From an uncultured Atopobiaceae bacterium (lineage in GTDB: Bacteria > Actinomycetota > Coriobacteriia > Coriobacteriales > Atopobiaceae), in contig CAJOKK010000026.1 in assembly GCA_905235165.1 (NCBI GenBank), positions 1 through 16,789 on the forward strand: a stretch of DNA of 16,789 nucleotides. The letters are read 5' to 3'. Shown piece after piece: positions 1-7,360 of this stretch. The notes under the pieces were generated by a model, which searched no databases, was not told the origin of the DNA, and saw only the letters and a program-made list of their open reading frames with translations. A program made the translations under genes and the position numbers. Each line of letters begins with the position of its first letter. The stretch's first letter is position 1.

Positions 1-3000
1 TGCGTCCTCGAGGAGCCCATCACCACCAGCAACTCGACCTTCTGGAAGCTGACGAGGCTCGAGAAGGGCGGTAGCGGTCCCTACGACAGCTACTTCATGG
101 ACGGCTTCGCCGAGAGCGAATACGTCATGCAGGTCTACTCCTCCCCGTATAACCAGGCCAGCGTGGGCAAGTTCCTCAACTTCTACGGAACAACCAATAA
201 CAATGCCGGACTGCAGCTGACGGACACCCCCCAAGCGGTGCGCCTCGCGAAACGGGACGGGGGAAGGGTGAACATCTTTGCCACCACGGGGCAGGAGGCC
301 GGTTGCGTTGACCTCGCCGGCGGCGGCAGGGGCGGCAACTTCCACGCCTGGGGTGGCGCTGGCGCGAACAGCTCCCAGTTCTCCTTGGTCCTCCCGTCCG
401 TGGAGGATGGTGACCTCAGTGATTTGTATCGCGTCATCGTTAACGAGACCTTCGGCAACCCGCGTGCGGTCCTCGAGGGCAAGACCCGTGACCAGTACAG
501 CCTCGAGGCTACCCAGCAGGGCATGAAAAACCGTTACTACATCGACCAGAACAACACGGTCTATGGTGGCCACACGGTCTGGCAGCTCAACTGGCGTCAA
601 AACGAACAGGTCACAATGCGGGCGTATGCCGGCGCGGGCGAGAACAACAACAAGTACCTGAACTTCGTGAACAGGTCCGGCGCCGGAAACAACAAGTTCG
701 GCCTCGGTATGGGAAACAACGCCGAGTGGCTCCAGGTGCTCTGGAGAGGCGGCCAGAGGATAAATGGCACCTTCCAGATCAAGCACCTGAACGAGGACTA
801 CGCCGTCGAGCAGGACGGTAACGGTCAGCACATGGACTGGGGCTTCACTGCTTGGGATCTAAAGAGGGATTATAACGACGATTCGTGCTATCAGATCATG
901 GTCGGCTACCCGGTCACGAAGGTTAAGCCTGCCGATGACGCGTGGTATGGCAAGGACCCGTGCGGCCTCGACGGCAGGACCTACATCCTCATAAACAACA
1001 ACAACAACCTCTACCAAAACAAGAGTGCCATCCTCACGTCAACAGAGCACAGCAATAATGAAGGCAGGCTTGAGGCCCTGACGGGAGACCTCCAGGGCTC
1101 GATTCTCAGGAACGTCCAGGATAAGAGCGGCAAAAAGGAAGTCGAGGCAACGAAGTGGACCTTCGAGGCCGGCGACGGCAACGACAAGGGCTACTACTAC
1201 ATCAAGGACTCTGACGGCAACTACCTGAACGTGAGCGCGAGCGGCGTTACGGTCAGCGGCAACAAGCAGAGGCTGAAGGTGAACGTCGGCGGCATCGGCG
1301 AGCACCTCAATAACTTCCCCGGGCAGGTCTGCATCACGAGCGTGCCTGGAGACACGGGTAACGTCGCCTACGCCGTCAACGTCGCTGCTGCAAACTACGT
1401 GAACGGCATCGCCTCTTACGAAAATGGCCCGCACTGGAAAGACGGGGCGGACTGGTTTGGTCTCCTCGAGGCGGACAAGCTCGACGGCGTCGATTTCTAC
1501 GCGCAGGCCGTGAGCGTCCAGGACCTCAAGCCCGACCACGAGTACCTCGTCTACAGGACCACCTTCGACAAGAACAACGACCCGATCAGCGTCGCCATCG
1601 ACGGTGAAGGCAACCTCGTTCAGGTCTTCGACCGCGGCAACGAGATCAGCGGCAGGAGCGAGATATCCACCTTCTGGACCTTCACGGAGCATGAGGGCGG
1701 GTACTTCGACTTCCAGAACACCAACGGCAATGGCACCTTCGAAAAGGGGACCGGCAACTACCTCGACCCGGCCTCCGGGGGCAAGACCCTCTCCGGTAGC
1801 CCGGTGGGCGTGCATCTGGACGGCAAGAGGGACGGCACCTACACGTCCTCCATCACGACCTGGAACGACGAGCAGGGCAAGTACTACGGCCTGATGGTCA
1901 AGGGTCCGCTTAACGATCCCGACCTCACCTGGCCGATACTGGTCTCCGATGAGCATACGGACACCTCGGGCCTCGCTTACGAGTGGACCTTCGCCGAGAT
2001 CAAGCAGAAGGGGGACCCCGCGGTCCTGAGGACGGTCGATACCATCGACACGAAAGACTACATCAACATCAACATGTACGACTTCTACCCGACCAACCAG
2101 GGTGGCCTCAGCAGGAACGAGGGCATGTCGGCGGCCATCTCGGGCCATACCTACGAGGTCGGCGAGCACTACAACAACTCGGGAATCGCCAGCAAGACGC
2201 TGGGATTCAAGGACGGCAAGCCGGACCCCTATGGCTGGCCGGAGTTCAACATCAAGTTCAGGTTTAATTGGAAGCAAGATGATAAGGGCAACTGGTATAC
2301 AGATGACAAGGAGTACTACTACGAAAACCAGGCGACCAGCATGGGGGATTGGTTCCAGAGCACGGGCCAGAATAACGCGGGCGGTTGGGACGCCCATCCC
2401 AACGACAGCGCCTGGCAGGGAAAGGCGACCAACCTGTTCCTGAAGGAGCCCTACGAGGCCTACGGCTTCTACGAGTACAGCGGCTTCAAGAACTTCGCCT
2501 CCTGGAACGGCGCGACAGTGGATGGTGTGAAGGACTTCACCGTCTATGAGCAGCTTGGCAGCCCGACGGGTGGAAACGACGCCAGCCCCTACATGAACCG
2601 CGGTAACTTCTATCCCTACAACACGCTGGACACCAGCAAAGTCGTGGCCGAGAACCTGTACGACAAGTACGGCCAGCCGCTGCCCTCGACCAACCCGTCG
2701 TACGGCGAGCAGATCTACGGCTTCAACGAGCCCGTCGACTACTACTTCGGCATGACCATCGACATGGCCTTCATGATGGGCAAAGACGGCCTCAACAGGG
2801 GCATCCCGATGATCTACAGCTTCGAGGGCGATGACGACCTCTGGGTCTACATCGACGGCGTGAAGATCCTCGACATCGGCGGCATCCACGACGGCCTCTC
2901 GGGCAACATCAACTTCGCCACCGGCGCGATCACCTACGGGGCCAACGGCTCCCTGCCGGCAAAGAATTGGAATGCGGGCAATGTTAATGACGTCAGCGGC

Positions 3001-5382
3001 GGCCAGGGGCCGTGGGAGGCTCTGCCCAAGACCATCAAGGAATGCTACAGGCAGGCGGGCTACTTCCCCGACGGCAGCCAGTGGGATGACAGCAGGGTTG
3101 ACGTGTACTTCCGCGGAGACACCTTCGTGGACTACTCGAAGCACGACTTCAGGATGATCTACGTCGAGCACGGCGCCTACGCCTCCAACCTCGACGTCAT
3201 GTTCAACCTCCCGCCCATCCAGCCCGACACCTTCGAAGTCGAGAAGAAGCTCGACGAGAAGATGCAGTCTGCCTACGGCAGCCGCGAGTTCTGCTACCAG
3301 GCCTTCGCCAACAAGATCACCGAGCCCATCTCGCGCGACCAGGGCAACCGGTACGAGGGCATCGTGGACGACGATGACCACGCCGTCCGCTCCGCGGAGC
3401 TGATTGACGTCGACGGCAAGGTGAGCGAGCTCCAGTTCGAAACGGTCCAGGGCATTGACAGGAACGGCAACACCTACGACATTCCCGGCGTCTTCAAGCT
3501 GAAGGCCGGCCAGAGGGCTAGGTTCAAGCTCAAGGACCAGCTCATGGACTACTACGTCCGCGAGGTCAACATCCCGAGCGATGTGGGCAAGGTAACCGTG
3601 GACGGTGCTACCCGCGCCAAGCAGGTTCCCCAGAAGAAGATCGATACCGACGGTGACGGAACCGAGGACACCCTCGTCATCGACCACGAGGAGCGCAACG
3701 CGTTCCCGTGGGGCGACCCCACCGCTGCCTGGAACGGGCGCACGGTGCCCGATGACGGCAACGTCGTCGATAAGATGAGGGGCCACTCCTTCCCCGCCGA
3801 GCAGCCGCTCGTCACCTTCACCAACGAGATGGACGACGCGCCGCTCCAGATCGAGAAGAAGATTGGACTCGGCGAGAAGGTCGATAACCACATCTTCCGC
3901 TTCCGCGTGTGGCTCGAGCTCCATGACGGCAGCATGGCCCCCGCCTACAAGGCCCGCTACTACGTATGGAACAAGGTGTACGACAACGCTGATCATACGC
4001 AGTTCCACTGGGAAGAGGTCATGGACGGCGCCAATCCCAAGGCCTTCTACACGGGCGCCAATGGCACCATCGAGCTGGAGGCCGACCAGAAGGCCGTCAT
4101 CAACGGCCTGCTCAGGGACACCAAGTACGTCGTGATCGAGGATAAGGTGCCCTCCACGCCTGCGGGAGACCCGCTCTACGTCTTCTCCAAGATCGAGCAG
4201 GGCAACTACATCGGCTGGCCTCAGTACAACTACACTTGGGCCAACTTCACGGGCGACCTCAACTCCAACTGGGGCACGTACGGCTTCCTTCCCGACGGCA
4301 GCTCCGCTAATCCGGATAACAAGCACGCGGCCGGCGCTACGCAGACCATGCTGGTGCTCGCCCACGAGCGTGAGGGAGGTACGGCCGCGCCCACGATTGA
4401 CGTGCACAGGGACGTCACCAACGTGACCGTCACCAACGACGACAGGGTGCGCCTCTTCTTCCGCAAGGCCGACGCGACGAAGGCCAAGGGTGACGACGCG
4501 GTCCCGCCCGCCTCGCACCTGCTCGGCGGATCGCACTTCAAGGTCGAGATCGGCACCCCCGGCACGTACACCTGGTACGGGCTGGACGGCACCGTCGACC
4601 CGGCCGACCATACCGAGCCGCAGTACGGCGTCATCCTCTCGACTTCCGCCTACAAGTGGCAGGACGGCAGCTACCACGACGACCCGCCGACCGCCGCGGG
4701 TGTGAGCTACGTTCCCGCCTACAAGTGGAATGACGGCACCTACCACGACGTGGTCCAGTGGAGGGACCCGCTGGTGCTCTCGACGAAGGTGTACAGGTGG
4801 ACCGACAACAGCATCCACGACGTCCCGGAGACTAACGCCGATGGCGACGTGATCTCCACGGAGCTGTACAAGTGGACCGACAACACCATCCACGAGACGC
4901 CCCAGGAGGAGGAGGTTGAGGTGATCTCCACGGTCAAGGCGTACACCTTCAAGAGGGCGAAGGACGTCCCCGACTTCAACGACATCGAGATCCCCGTCAC
5001 GGGCGTCAAGGGTGACGCCAGGTCCGGCATCTACAAGGTCACGGAGCTCCGTGCGCCCAACGGCTTCATACTGCCGAACTTCGGATATCCCGGCGAGCCG
5101 CAGACCTTCTACTTCACGCTCGACATCAACGGCAACGCGGTGCTCTGCAACAGCGTCGGCATACCCCTGACTGGTGACGACCTGACCAAGGCCGCCAAGT
5201 ACGTCAAGTTCAAGATCACGGTTGAGCAGGATGCCGCCATGGACGTCAAGGTCCTGAACATGCTCGTCAAGGACGAGCCCGGCACCGAGCTCCCGAAGTC
5301 GGGCGGCCCCGGCACGACGGCCTTCACGGTCATCGGCGCGCTCGTCTGCGTGGCACTACGGCATCAACGCCAGGAGGCGTGA
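1..5382 (+). CDS. Giant sortase-type surface adhesin with fibro-slime and pilin-like domains (5' end missing)
   Basis: The reading frame is open from the first base, so the true start lies upstream; at least 1793 residues remain. Residues 1 to about 670 contain Trp-anchored segments (W-x-L/F, then a [NK][YF]L[ND] turn) that look like beta-rich repeats. Residues about 686 to 1068 resemble a fibro-slime/PA14-like domain, with GDDDLWVYIDG at about 943-953 and IGGIHDG at about 959-965. Residue 1078 (FEVEKKL) and residue 1282 (LQIEKKI) start pilin or Cna-B-like domains. Another SpaA-like domain begins near 1483 and ends with an E-box-like YKVTELRAPNGF near 1678; four YxW...H repeats (1551-1638) interrupt it. 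LPKSG at 1764-1768 is a sortase motif, but the C-terminal tail looks frameshifted. The expected role is adhesion or host or matrix contact at the cell wall. Arginine is often AGG, unlike the neighbouring core genes. The overall class is fairly sure; exact domain names need profile searches. Confidence 0.85.
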   Translation, partial: CVLEEPITTSNSTFWKLTRLEKGGSGPYDSYFMDGFAESEYVMQVYSSPYNQASVGKFLNFYGTTNNNAGLQLTDTPQAVRLAKRDGGRVNIFATTGQEAGCVDLAGGGRGGNFHAWGGAGANSSQFSLVLPSVEDGDLSDLYRVIVNETFGNPRAVLEGKTRDQYSLEATQQGMKNRYYIDQNNTVYGGHTVWQLNWRQNEQVTMRAYAGAGENNNKYLNFVNRSGAGNNKFGLGMGNNAEWLQVLWRGGQRINGTFQIKHLNEDYAVEQDGNGQHMDWGFTAWDLKRDYNDDSCYQIMVGYPVTKVKPADDAWYGKDPCGLDGRTYILINNNNNLYQNKSAILTSTEHSNNEGRLEALTGDLQGSILRNVQDKSGKKEVEATKWTFEAGDGNDKGYYYIKDSDGNYLNVSASGVTVSGNKQRLKVNVGGIGEHLNNFPGQVCITSVPGDTGNVAYAVNVAAANYVNGIASYENGPHWKDGADWFGLLEADKLDGVDFYAQAVSVQDLKPDHEYLVYRTTFDKNNDPISVAIDGEGNLVQVFDRGNEISGRSEISTFWTFTEHEGGYFDFQNTNGNGTFEKGTGNYLDPASGGKTLSGSPVGVHLDGKRDGTYTSSITTWNDEQGKYYGLMVKGPLNDPDLTWPILVSDEHTDTSGLAYEWTFAEIKQKGDPAVLRTVDTIDTKDYININMYDFYPTNQGGLSRNEGMSAAISGHTYEVGEHYNNSGIASKTLGFKDGKPDPYGWPEFNIKFRFNWKQDDKGNWYTDDKEYYYENQATSMGDWFQSTGQNNAGGWDAHPNDSAWQGKATNLFLKEPYEAYGFYEYSGFKNFASWNGATVDGVKDFTVYEQLGSPTGGNDASPYMNRGNFYPYNTLDTSKVVAENLYDKYGQPLPSTNPSYGEQIYGFNEPVDYYFGMTIDMAFMMGKDGLNRGIPMIYSFEGDDDLWVYIDGVKILDIGGIHDGLSGNINFATGAITYGANGSLPAKNWNAGNVNDVSGGQGPWEALPKTIKECYRQAGYFPDGSQWDDSRVDVYFRGDTFVDYSKHDFRMIYVEHGAYASNLDVMFNLPPIQPDTFEVEKKLDEKMQSAYGSREFCYQAFANKITEPISRDQGNRYEGIVDDDDHAVRSAELIDVDGKVSELQFETVQGIDRNGNTYDIPGVFKLKAGQRARFKLKDQLMDYYVREVNIPSDVGKVTVDGATRAKQVPQKKIDTDGDGTEDTLVIDHEERNAFPWGDPTAAWNGRTVPDDGNVVDKMRGHSFPAEQPLVTFTNEMDDAPLQIEKKIGLGEKVDNHIFRFRVWLELHDGSMAPAYKARYYVWNKVYDNADHTQFHWEEVMDGANPKAFYTGANGTIELEADQKAVINGLLRDTKYVVIEDKVPSTPAGDPLYVFSKIEQGNYIGWPQYNYTWANFTGDLNSNWGTYGFLPDGSSANPDNKHAAGATQTMLVLAHEREGGTAAPTIDVHRDVTNVTVTNDDRVRLFFRKADATKAKGDDAVPPASHLLGGSHFKVEIGTPGTYTWYGLDGTVDPADHTEPQYGVILSTSAYKWQDGSYHDDPPTAAGVSYVPAYKWNDGTYHDVVQWRDPLVLSTKVYRWTDNSIHDVPETNADGDVISTELYKWTDNTIHETPQEEEVEVISTVKAYTFKRAKDVPDFNDIEIPVTGVKGDARSGIYKVTELRAPNGFILPNFGYPGEPQTFYFTLDINGNAVLCNSVGIPLTGDDLTKAAKYVKFKITVEQDAAMDVKVLNMLVKDEPGTELPKSGGPGTTAFTVIGALVCVALRHQRQEA
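4651..4914 (+). repeat. Four tandem YxW-D-x-(S/T)-(Y/I)-H repeats in the surface protein
   Basis: Units start at bases 4651, 4720, 4792 and 4867, spaced 23, 24 and 25 residues. Their cores are YKWQDGSYHD, YKWNDGTYHD, YRWTDNSIHD and YKWTDNTIHE. Tyr, Trp, Asp and His are invariant at fixed positions, while the linkers differ in sequence and length. The block sits between the start of a SpaA-like domain and its E-box. I do not recognise it as a named repeat. It may be a small structural or ligand-binding module (inference). Confidence 0.8.
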
Positions 5383-5392
5383 CAGCGAGTAG
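5290..5392 (+). other. Cell-wall sorting signal with an apparent frameshift
   Basis: LPKSG is encoded at 5290-5304, followed by GGPGTTAF and a hydrophobic run of only about 13 residues (AFTVIGALVCVAL). The protein then ends RHQRQEA at the stop 5380-5382. From 5354, frame 2 reads HYGINARRRDSE and stops at 5390-5392, which is the kind of Arg-rich tail that normally ends sortase substrates. The original reading frame probably continued into that tail. One extra base, or the loss of two bases (possibly with further in-frame codons), near 5350-5354 would explain it. Confidence 0.65.
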
Positions 5393-5413
5393 CCTCTGCT
5401 CCAATGAGACGCG

Positions 5414-5448
5414 AAGCCCGCTCTCCCAGTTTGGGAGGGCGGGCTTTT
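5414..5448 (+). terminator. Intrinsic terminator after the surface protein gene
   Basis: An 8-bp GC-rich stem (5414-5421 with 5439-5446) continues through a T-G wobble into five more pairs (5423-5427 with 5433-5437). The loop is five bases and a TTTT tract ends the structure. It lies 31 bases after the stop codon and before glyA, so it should separate the two transcription units. Confidence 0.9.
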
Positions 5449-5493
5449 CGGTTCGTATTGAAGTGTTTACACGTCAAGCGACACAGGGCTGTC

Positions 5494-5499
5494 TATACT
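5494..5499 (+). promoter_or_regulatory. Putative -10 element for glyA
   Basis: TATACT lies 34 bases before the chosen glyA start and downstream of the terminator. The best -35-like hexamer, TTTACA (5466-5471), is 22 bases away, too far for a standard spacer, so the -35 is weak or absent. The position supports independent transcription of glyA, but the call rests on one hexamer. Confidence 0.4.
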
Positions 5500-5532
5500 C
5501 CAATGGTGTTGGCCACCACAGAAAGGCAGATC

Positions 5533-6783
5533 ATGGAATTCAAGCACCTCAACGACCCTGAGCTTATGTCCGCAATCTCAGACGAGCTCACGCGTCAGCG
5601 CAACTCCATCGAGCTCATCGCATCAGAGAACTTTGTGAGCGAGGCCGTCATGGAGGCCGTGGGCTCCGTTCTAACCAATAAGTACGCAGAGGGACTTCCC
5701 GGCAAGCGCTATTACGGCGGCTGTTGGGCCGTTGACGTGGTTGAGGACATTGCCCGTGAGCGCGCCAAGAAGCTCTTTGGCTGTGCCTTTGCCAATGTTC
5801 AGCCGCACTCGGGTGCTCAGGCCAACTACGCGGCCGAGTCCGCCTTTGCGAAGCCCGGCGACGTGGTGATGGGCATGGACCTCAGCAACGGTGGCCACCT
5901 TACCCATGGTTCGCCCGCTAACTTCTCGGGCAAGCTCTTCAAGATGGTGAGCTATGGTCTCGATCCCGAGACCGAGCGTATCGACTACGATGACGTTGCC
6001 GCTAAGGCCGAGCAGTATAAGCCGACCCTCATCATCGCCGGCGCCTCTGCCTATCCGCGCATTATCGACTTCGAGCGCTTTGCCCAGATTGCGCATGACA
6101 ACGGTGCCAAGCTCATGGTCGACATGGCCCACATCGCTGGCCTCGTGGCAACCGGTGCCCATCCCACTCCGATTCCCTATGCCGACGTGGTTACCACCAC
6201 GACCCACAAGACCCTGCGCGGCACGCGCGGCGGCCTTATCCTCTGGAACGACGAGGCTTATTCCAAGCCGCTCAACTCTGCCGTCTTCCCTGGTAGCCAG
6301 GGTGGCCCCCTTGAGCATGTGATTGCCGGTAAGGCCGTTGCCTTTGGCGAGGCTCTCCAGCCCGAGTTCAGCGCCTATATCGACCAGGTGTGCATCAATG
6401 CCAAGGCGCTTGGCCGTGGCATGGAGTCCAAGGGCCTGCGCATGGTGACCGGCGGCACCGACAACCATCTGCTGCTGGTTGACCTGACCGCCGCAGGCGA
6501 GGTCACCGGCAAGGACGCCGAGCACGCCCTTGACGAGGTAGGTATCACTGTCAACAAGAATACGATTCCCGGTGAGCAGCGCTCTCCCTTCGTGACGAGC
6601 GGCATCCGCGTTGGCTCCGCGGCCATGACGACACGCGGCTTCAACGAGCGGGAGGCCGAGCGCATTGGCGAGCTGATTGGCGAGGTCGTGACGCATCTGA
6701 ACGACGAGGCAGCCCTCGCTGCCGTCAAGGCCGAGGTCGCCGATCTTCTCGCTGCTCACCCCCTCTATCCCGACCTGGTCTAA
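5533..6783 (+). CDS. glyA: Serine hydroxymethyltransferase
   Basis: This is a PLP enzyme that interconverts serine and glycine with tetrahydrofolate, producing 5,10-methylene-tetrahydrofolate for thymidylate, purine and methionine synthesis in the cytosol. The 416-residue length is normal for bacterial GlyA. The N-terminal region contains IELIASENFVS and NKYAEGLPGKRYYGG. The PLP-binding Schiff-base lysine lies in TTTTHKTLRGTRGG, at about K226. VDMAHIAGLVA and the C-terminal GIRVGSAAMTTRGF segment also match the family. The start is ATG 5533, preceded by GAAAGG at 5521-5526. The frame stays open further upstream to an ATG at 5404, but that start would translate through the terminator hairpin and is rejected. 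The gene appears monocistronic: terminator before it, inverted repeats after it. Confidence 0.97.
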   Translation: MEFKHLNDPELMSAISDELTRQRNSIELIASENFVSEAVMEAVGSVLTNKYAEGLPGKRYYGGCWAVDVVEDIARERAKKLFGCAFANVQPHSGAQANYAAESAFAKPGDVVMGMDLSNGGHLTHGSPANFSGKLFKMVSYGLDPETERIDYDDVAAKAEQYKPTLIIAGASAYPRIIDFERFAQIAHDNGAKLMVDMAHIAGLVATGAHPTPIPYADVVTTTTHKTLRGTRGGLILWNDEAYSKPLNSAVFPGSQGGPLEHVIAGKAVAFGEALQPEFSAYIDQVCINAKALGRGMESKGLRMVTGGTDNHLLLVDLTAAGEVTGKDAEHALDEVGITVNKNTIPGEQRSPFVTSGIRVGSAAMTTRGFNEREAERIGELIGEVVTHLNDEAALAAVKAEVADLLAAHPLYPDLV

Positions 6784-6791
6784 ACCCAAAA

Positions 6792-6826
6792 AATGAGTCA
6801 CTTACCGTAGACCTTTTTGACTCATT
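6792..6826. other. Hairpin with TGAGTCA arms after glyA
   Basis: A 9-bp perfect stem (6792-6800 with 6818-6826) encloses a 17-base loop. No T tract follows it on the + strand. Read on the - strand, the stem is followed by a run of T, as in a terminator. It may block antisense transcription or work with the adjacent palindrome; this is inference. Confidence 0.45.
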
Positions 6827-6837
6827 CAAGATGTCAG

Positions 6838-6881
6838 AACGCGGGGACGGGTTTGGTGTTCACCAAACCCGTCCCCGCGTT
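6838..6881. repeat. Long near-perfect palindrome (REP-like) that may terminate glyA
   Basis: The stem of about 20 bp (6838-6857 with 6862-6881) closes on a tetraloop at 6858-6861. It contains GGGGACGGGTTTGGTG and its complement, followed by only three T residues. It may act as the glyA terminator. The GGGGACGG-type palindrome also resembles dispersed REP elements mobilised by Y1-type (RAYT) transposases in other bacteria. That link is by resemblance only; no transposase gene is in this window. Confidence 0.7.
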
Positions 6882-6914
6882 TATGTATCGGCCACTTACG
6901 GGGCGTGCCCAGCG

Positions 6915-7090
6915 CGTTTCATACCACGTTTTTACGGTTATGCGAAGGTGTAGGCTCGTACTGCCAATAGTTGCATAATTTATATACATAAAAGCGCAGG
7001 TAGAGCTGTTGGCAAGAATTGCACTACCGCGCGAAAACGCCCCCTATGAAAAACAAGGTTCGCATAACCGTAAAAACGTGGTATGAAACG
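6915..7090. repeat. 176-bp element bounded by perfect 32-bp inverted repeats
   Basis: The arms at 6915-6946 and 7059-7090 are exact reverse complements over 32 bp. They enclose 112 bp with an AT-rich core (about 6971-6992) in otherwise GC-rich DNA. Each arm contains an imperfect dyad of its own (CATA...GTTTTTAC...TATG). No coding frame is convincing on either strand and no clear target-site duplication flanks the arms. It could be a MITE-like non-autonomous element, a paired operator, or a structured RNA locus. The repeat is certain; the interpretation is open. Confidence 0.8.
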
Positions 7091-7100
7091 AGCCTCTGAG

Positions 7101-7125
7101 GGGCAGTTGGCACGCAAAACTGCCC
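7101..7125. other. Hairpin in the glyA-upp intergenic region
   Basis: An 8-bp stem (7101-7108 with 7118-7125) with a 9-base loop lies 10 bases beyond the 32-bp repeat. No T tract follows. Its function is unknown. Confidence 0.4.
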
Positions 7126-7194
7126 AAAACCCGAAAATGCTCCAAGATAACGTGCGCGGCGAGGCCCAATCCTCCAAAAAGGCCCCAAGATGTC

Positions 7195-7226
7195 GCGGCA
7201 TGTTGCTCGTCGCCGCAACATGCCGC
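7195..7226. other. 12-bp stem hairpin upstream of the upp promoter
   Basis: GCGGCATGTTGC (7195-7206) pairs perfectly with 7215-7226 around an 8-base loop. There is no T tract on either side. It lies upstream of the putative upp promoter, so it is probably not a leader structure of upp. It may terminate read-through or be part of an untranslated RNA. Confidence 0.5.
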
Positions 7227-7260
7227 CCAAGCCCCTAATGCGCACCTGACCCGCCCTGCG

Positions 7261-7290
7261 TTCTTGGCCCGCTTCCTGCTGTACTACAAT
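7261..7290 (+). promoter_or_regulatory. Putative upp promoter
   Basis: The -10 candidate TACAAT (7285-7290) lies 70 bases before the upp start. Upstream candidates are TTGGCC (7264-7269, spacer 15) or TTCTTG (7261-7266, spacer 18). An ATG at 7289, in frame with upp, overlaps the -10 and so would not be in the transcript. This supports the downstream GTG as the start. Confidence 0.45.
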
Positions 7291-7360
7291 GGGTCGGAAT
7301 GTCAGGGCCAGCCCCCCTAGATGCATTTGGGGAAGGTTGGCAGAGCGGAGGGAGTGCAGC

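Noticed and set aside
1039..4893. Open minus-strand frame of 1284 codons inside the surface protein
   Set aside because: Its codons are exact complements of plus-strand codons, so it stays open only because the real gene avoids TTA, CTA and TCA. The same effect gives long minus frames over glyA, atpA and atpD-atpC.
5404..5532. Longer N-terminus for glyA from ATG 5404
   Set aside because: It would translate through the terminator hairpin and promoter, and has no family similarity before MEFKHLNDPEL.
5449..5532. Glycine riboswitch before glyA
   Set aside because: The 84-base leader region is too short and shows no aptamer-like paired structure.
7289..7360. Longer N-terminus for upp from ATG 7289
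   Set aside because: The ATG overlaps the putative -10 box and lacks a ribosome-binding site, whereas GTG 7361 has a good one.
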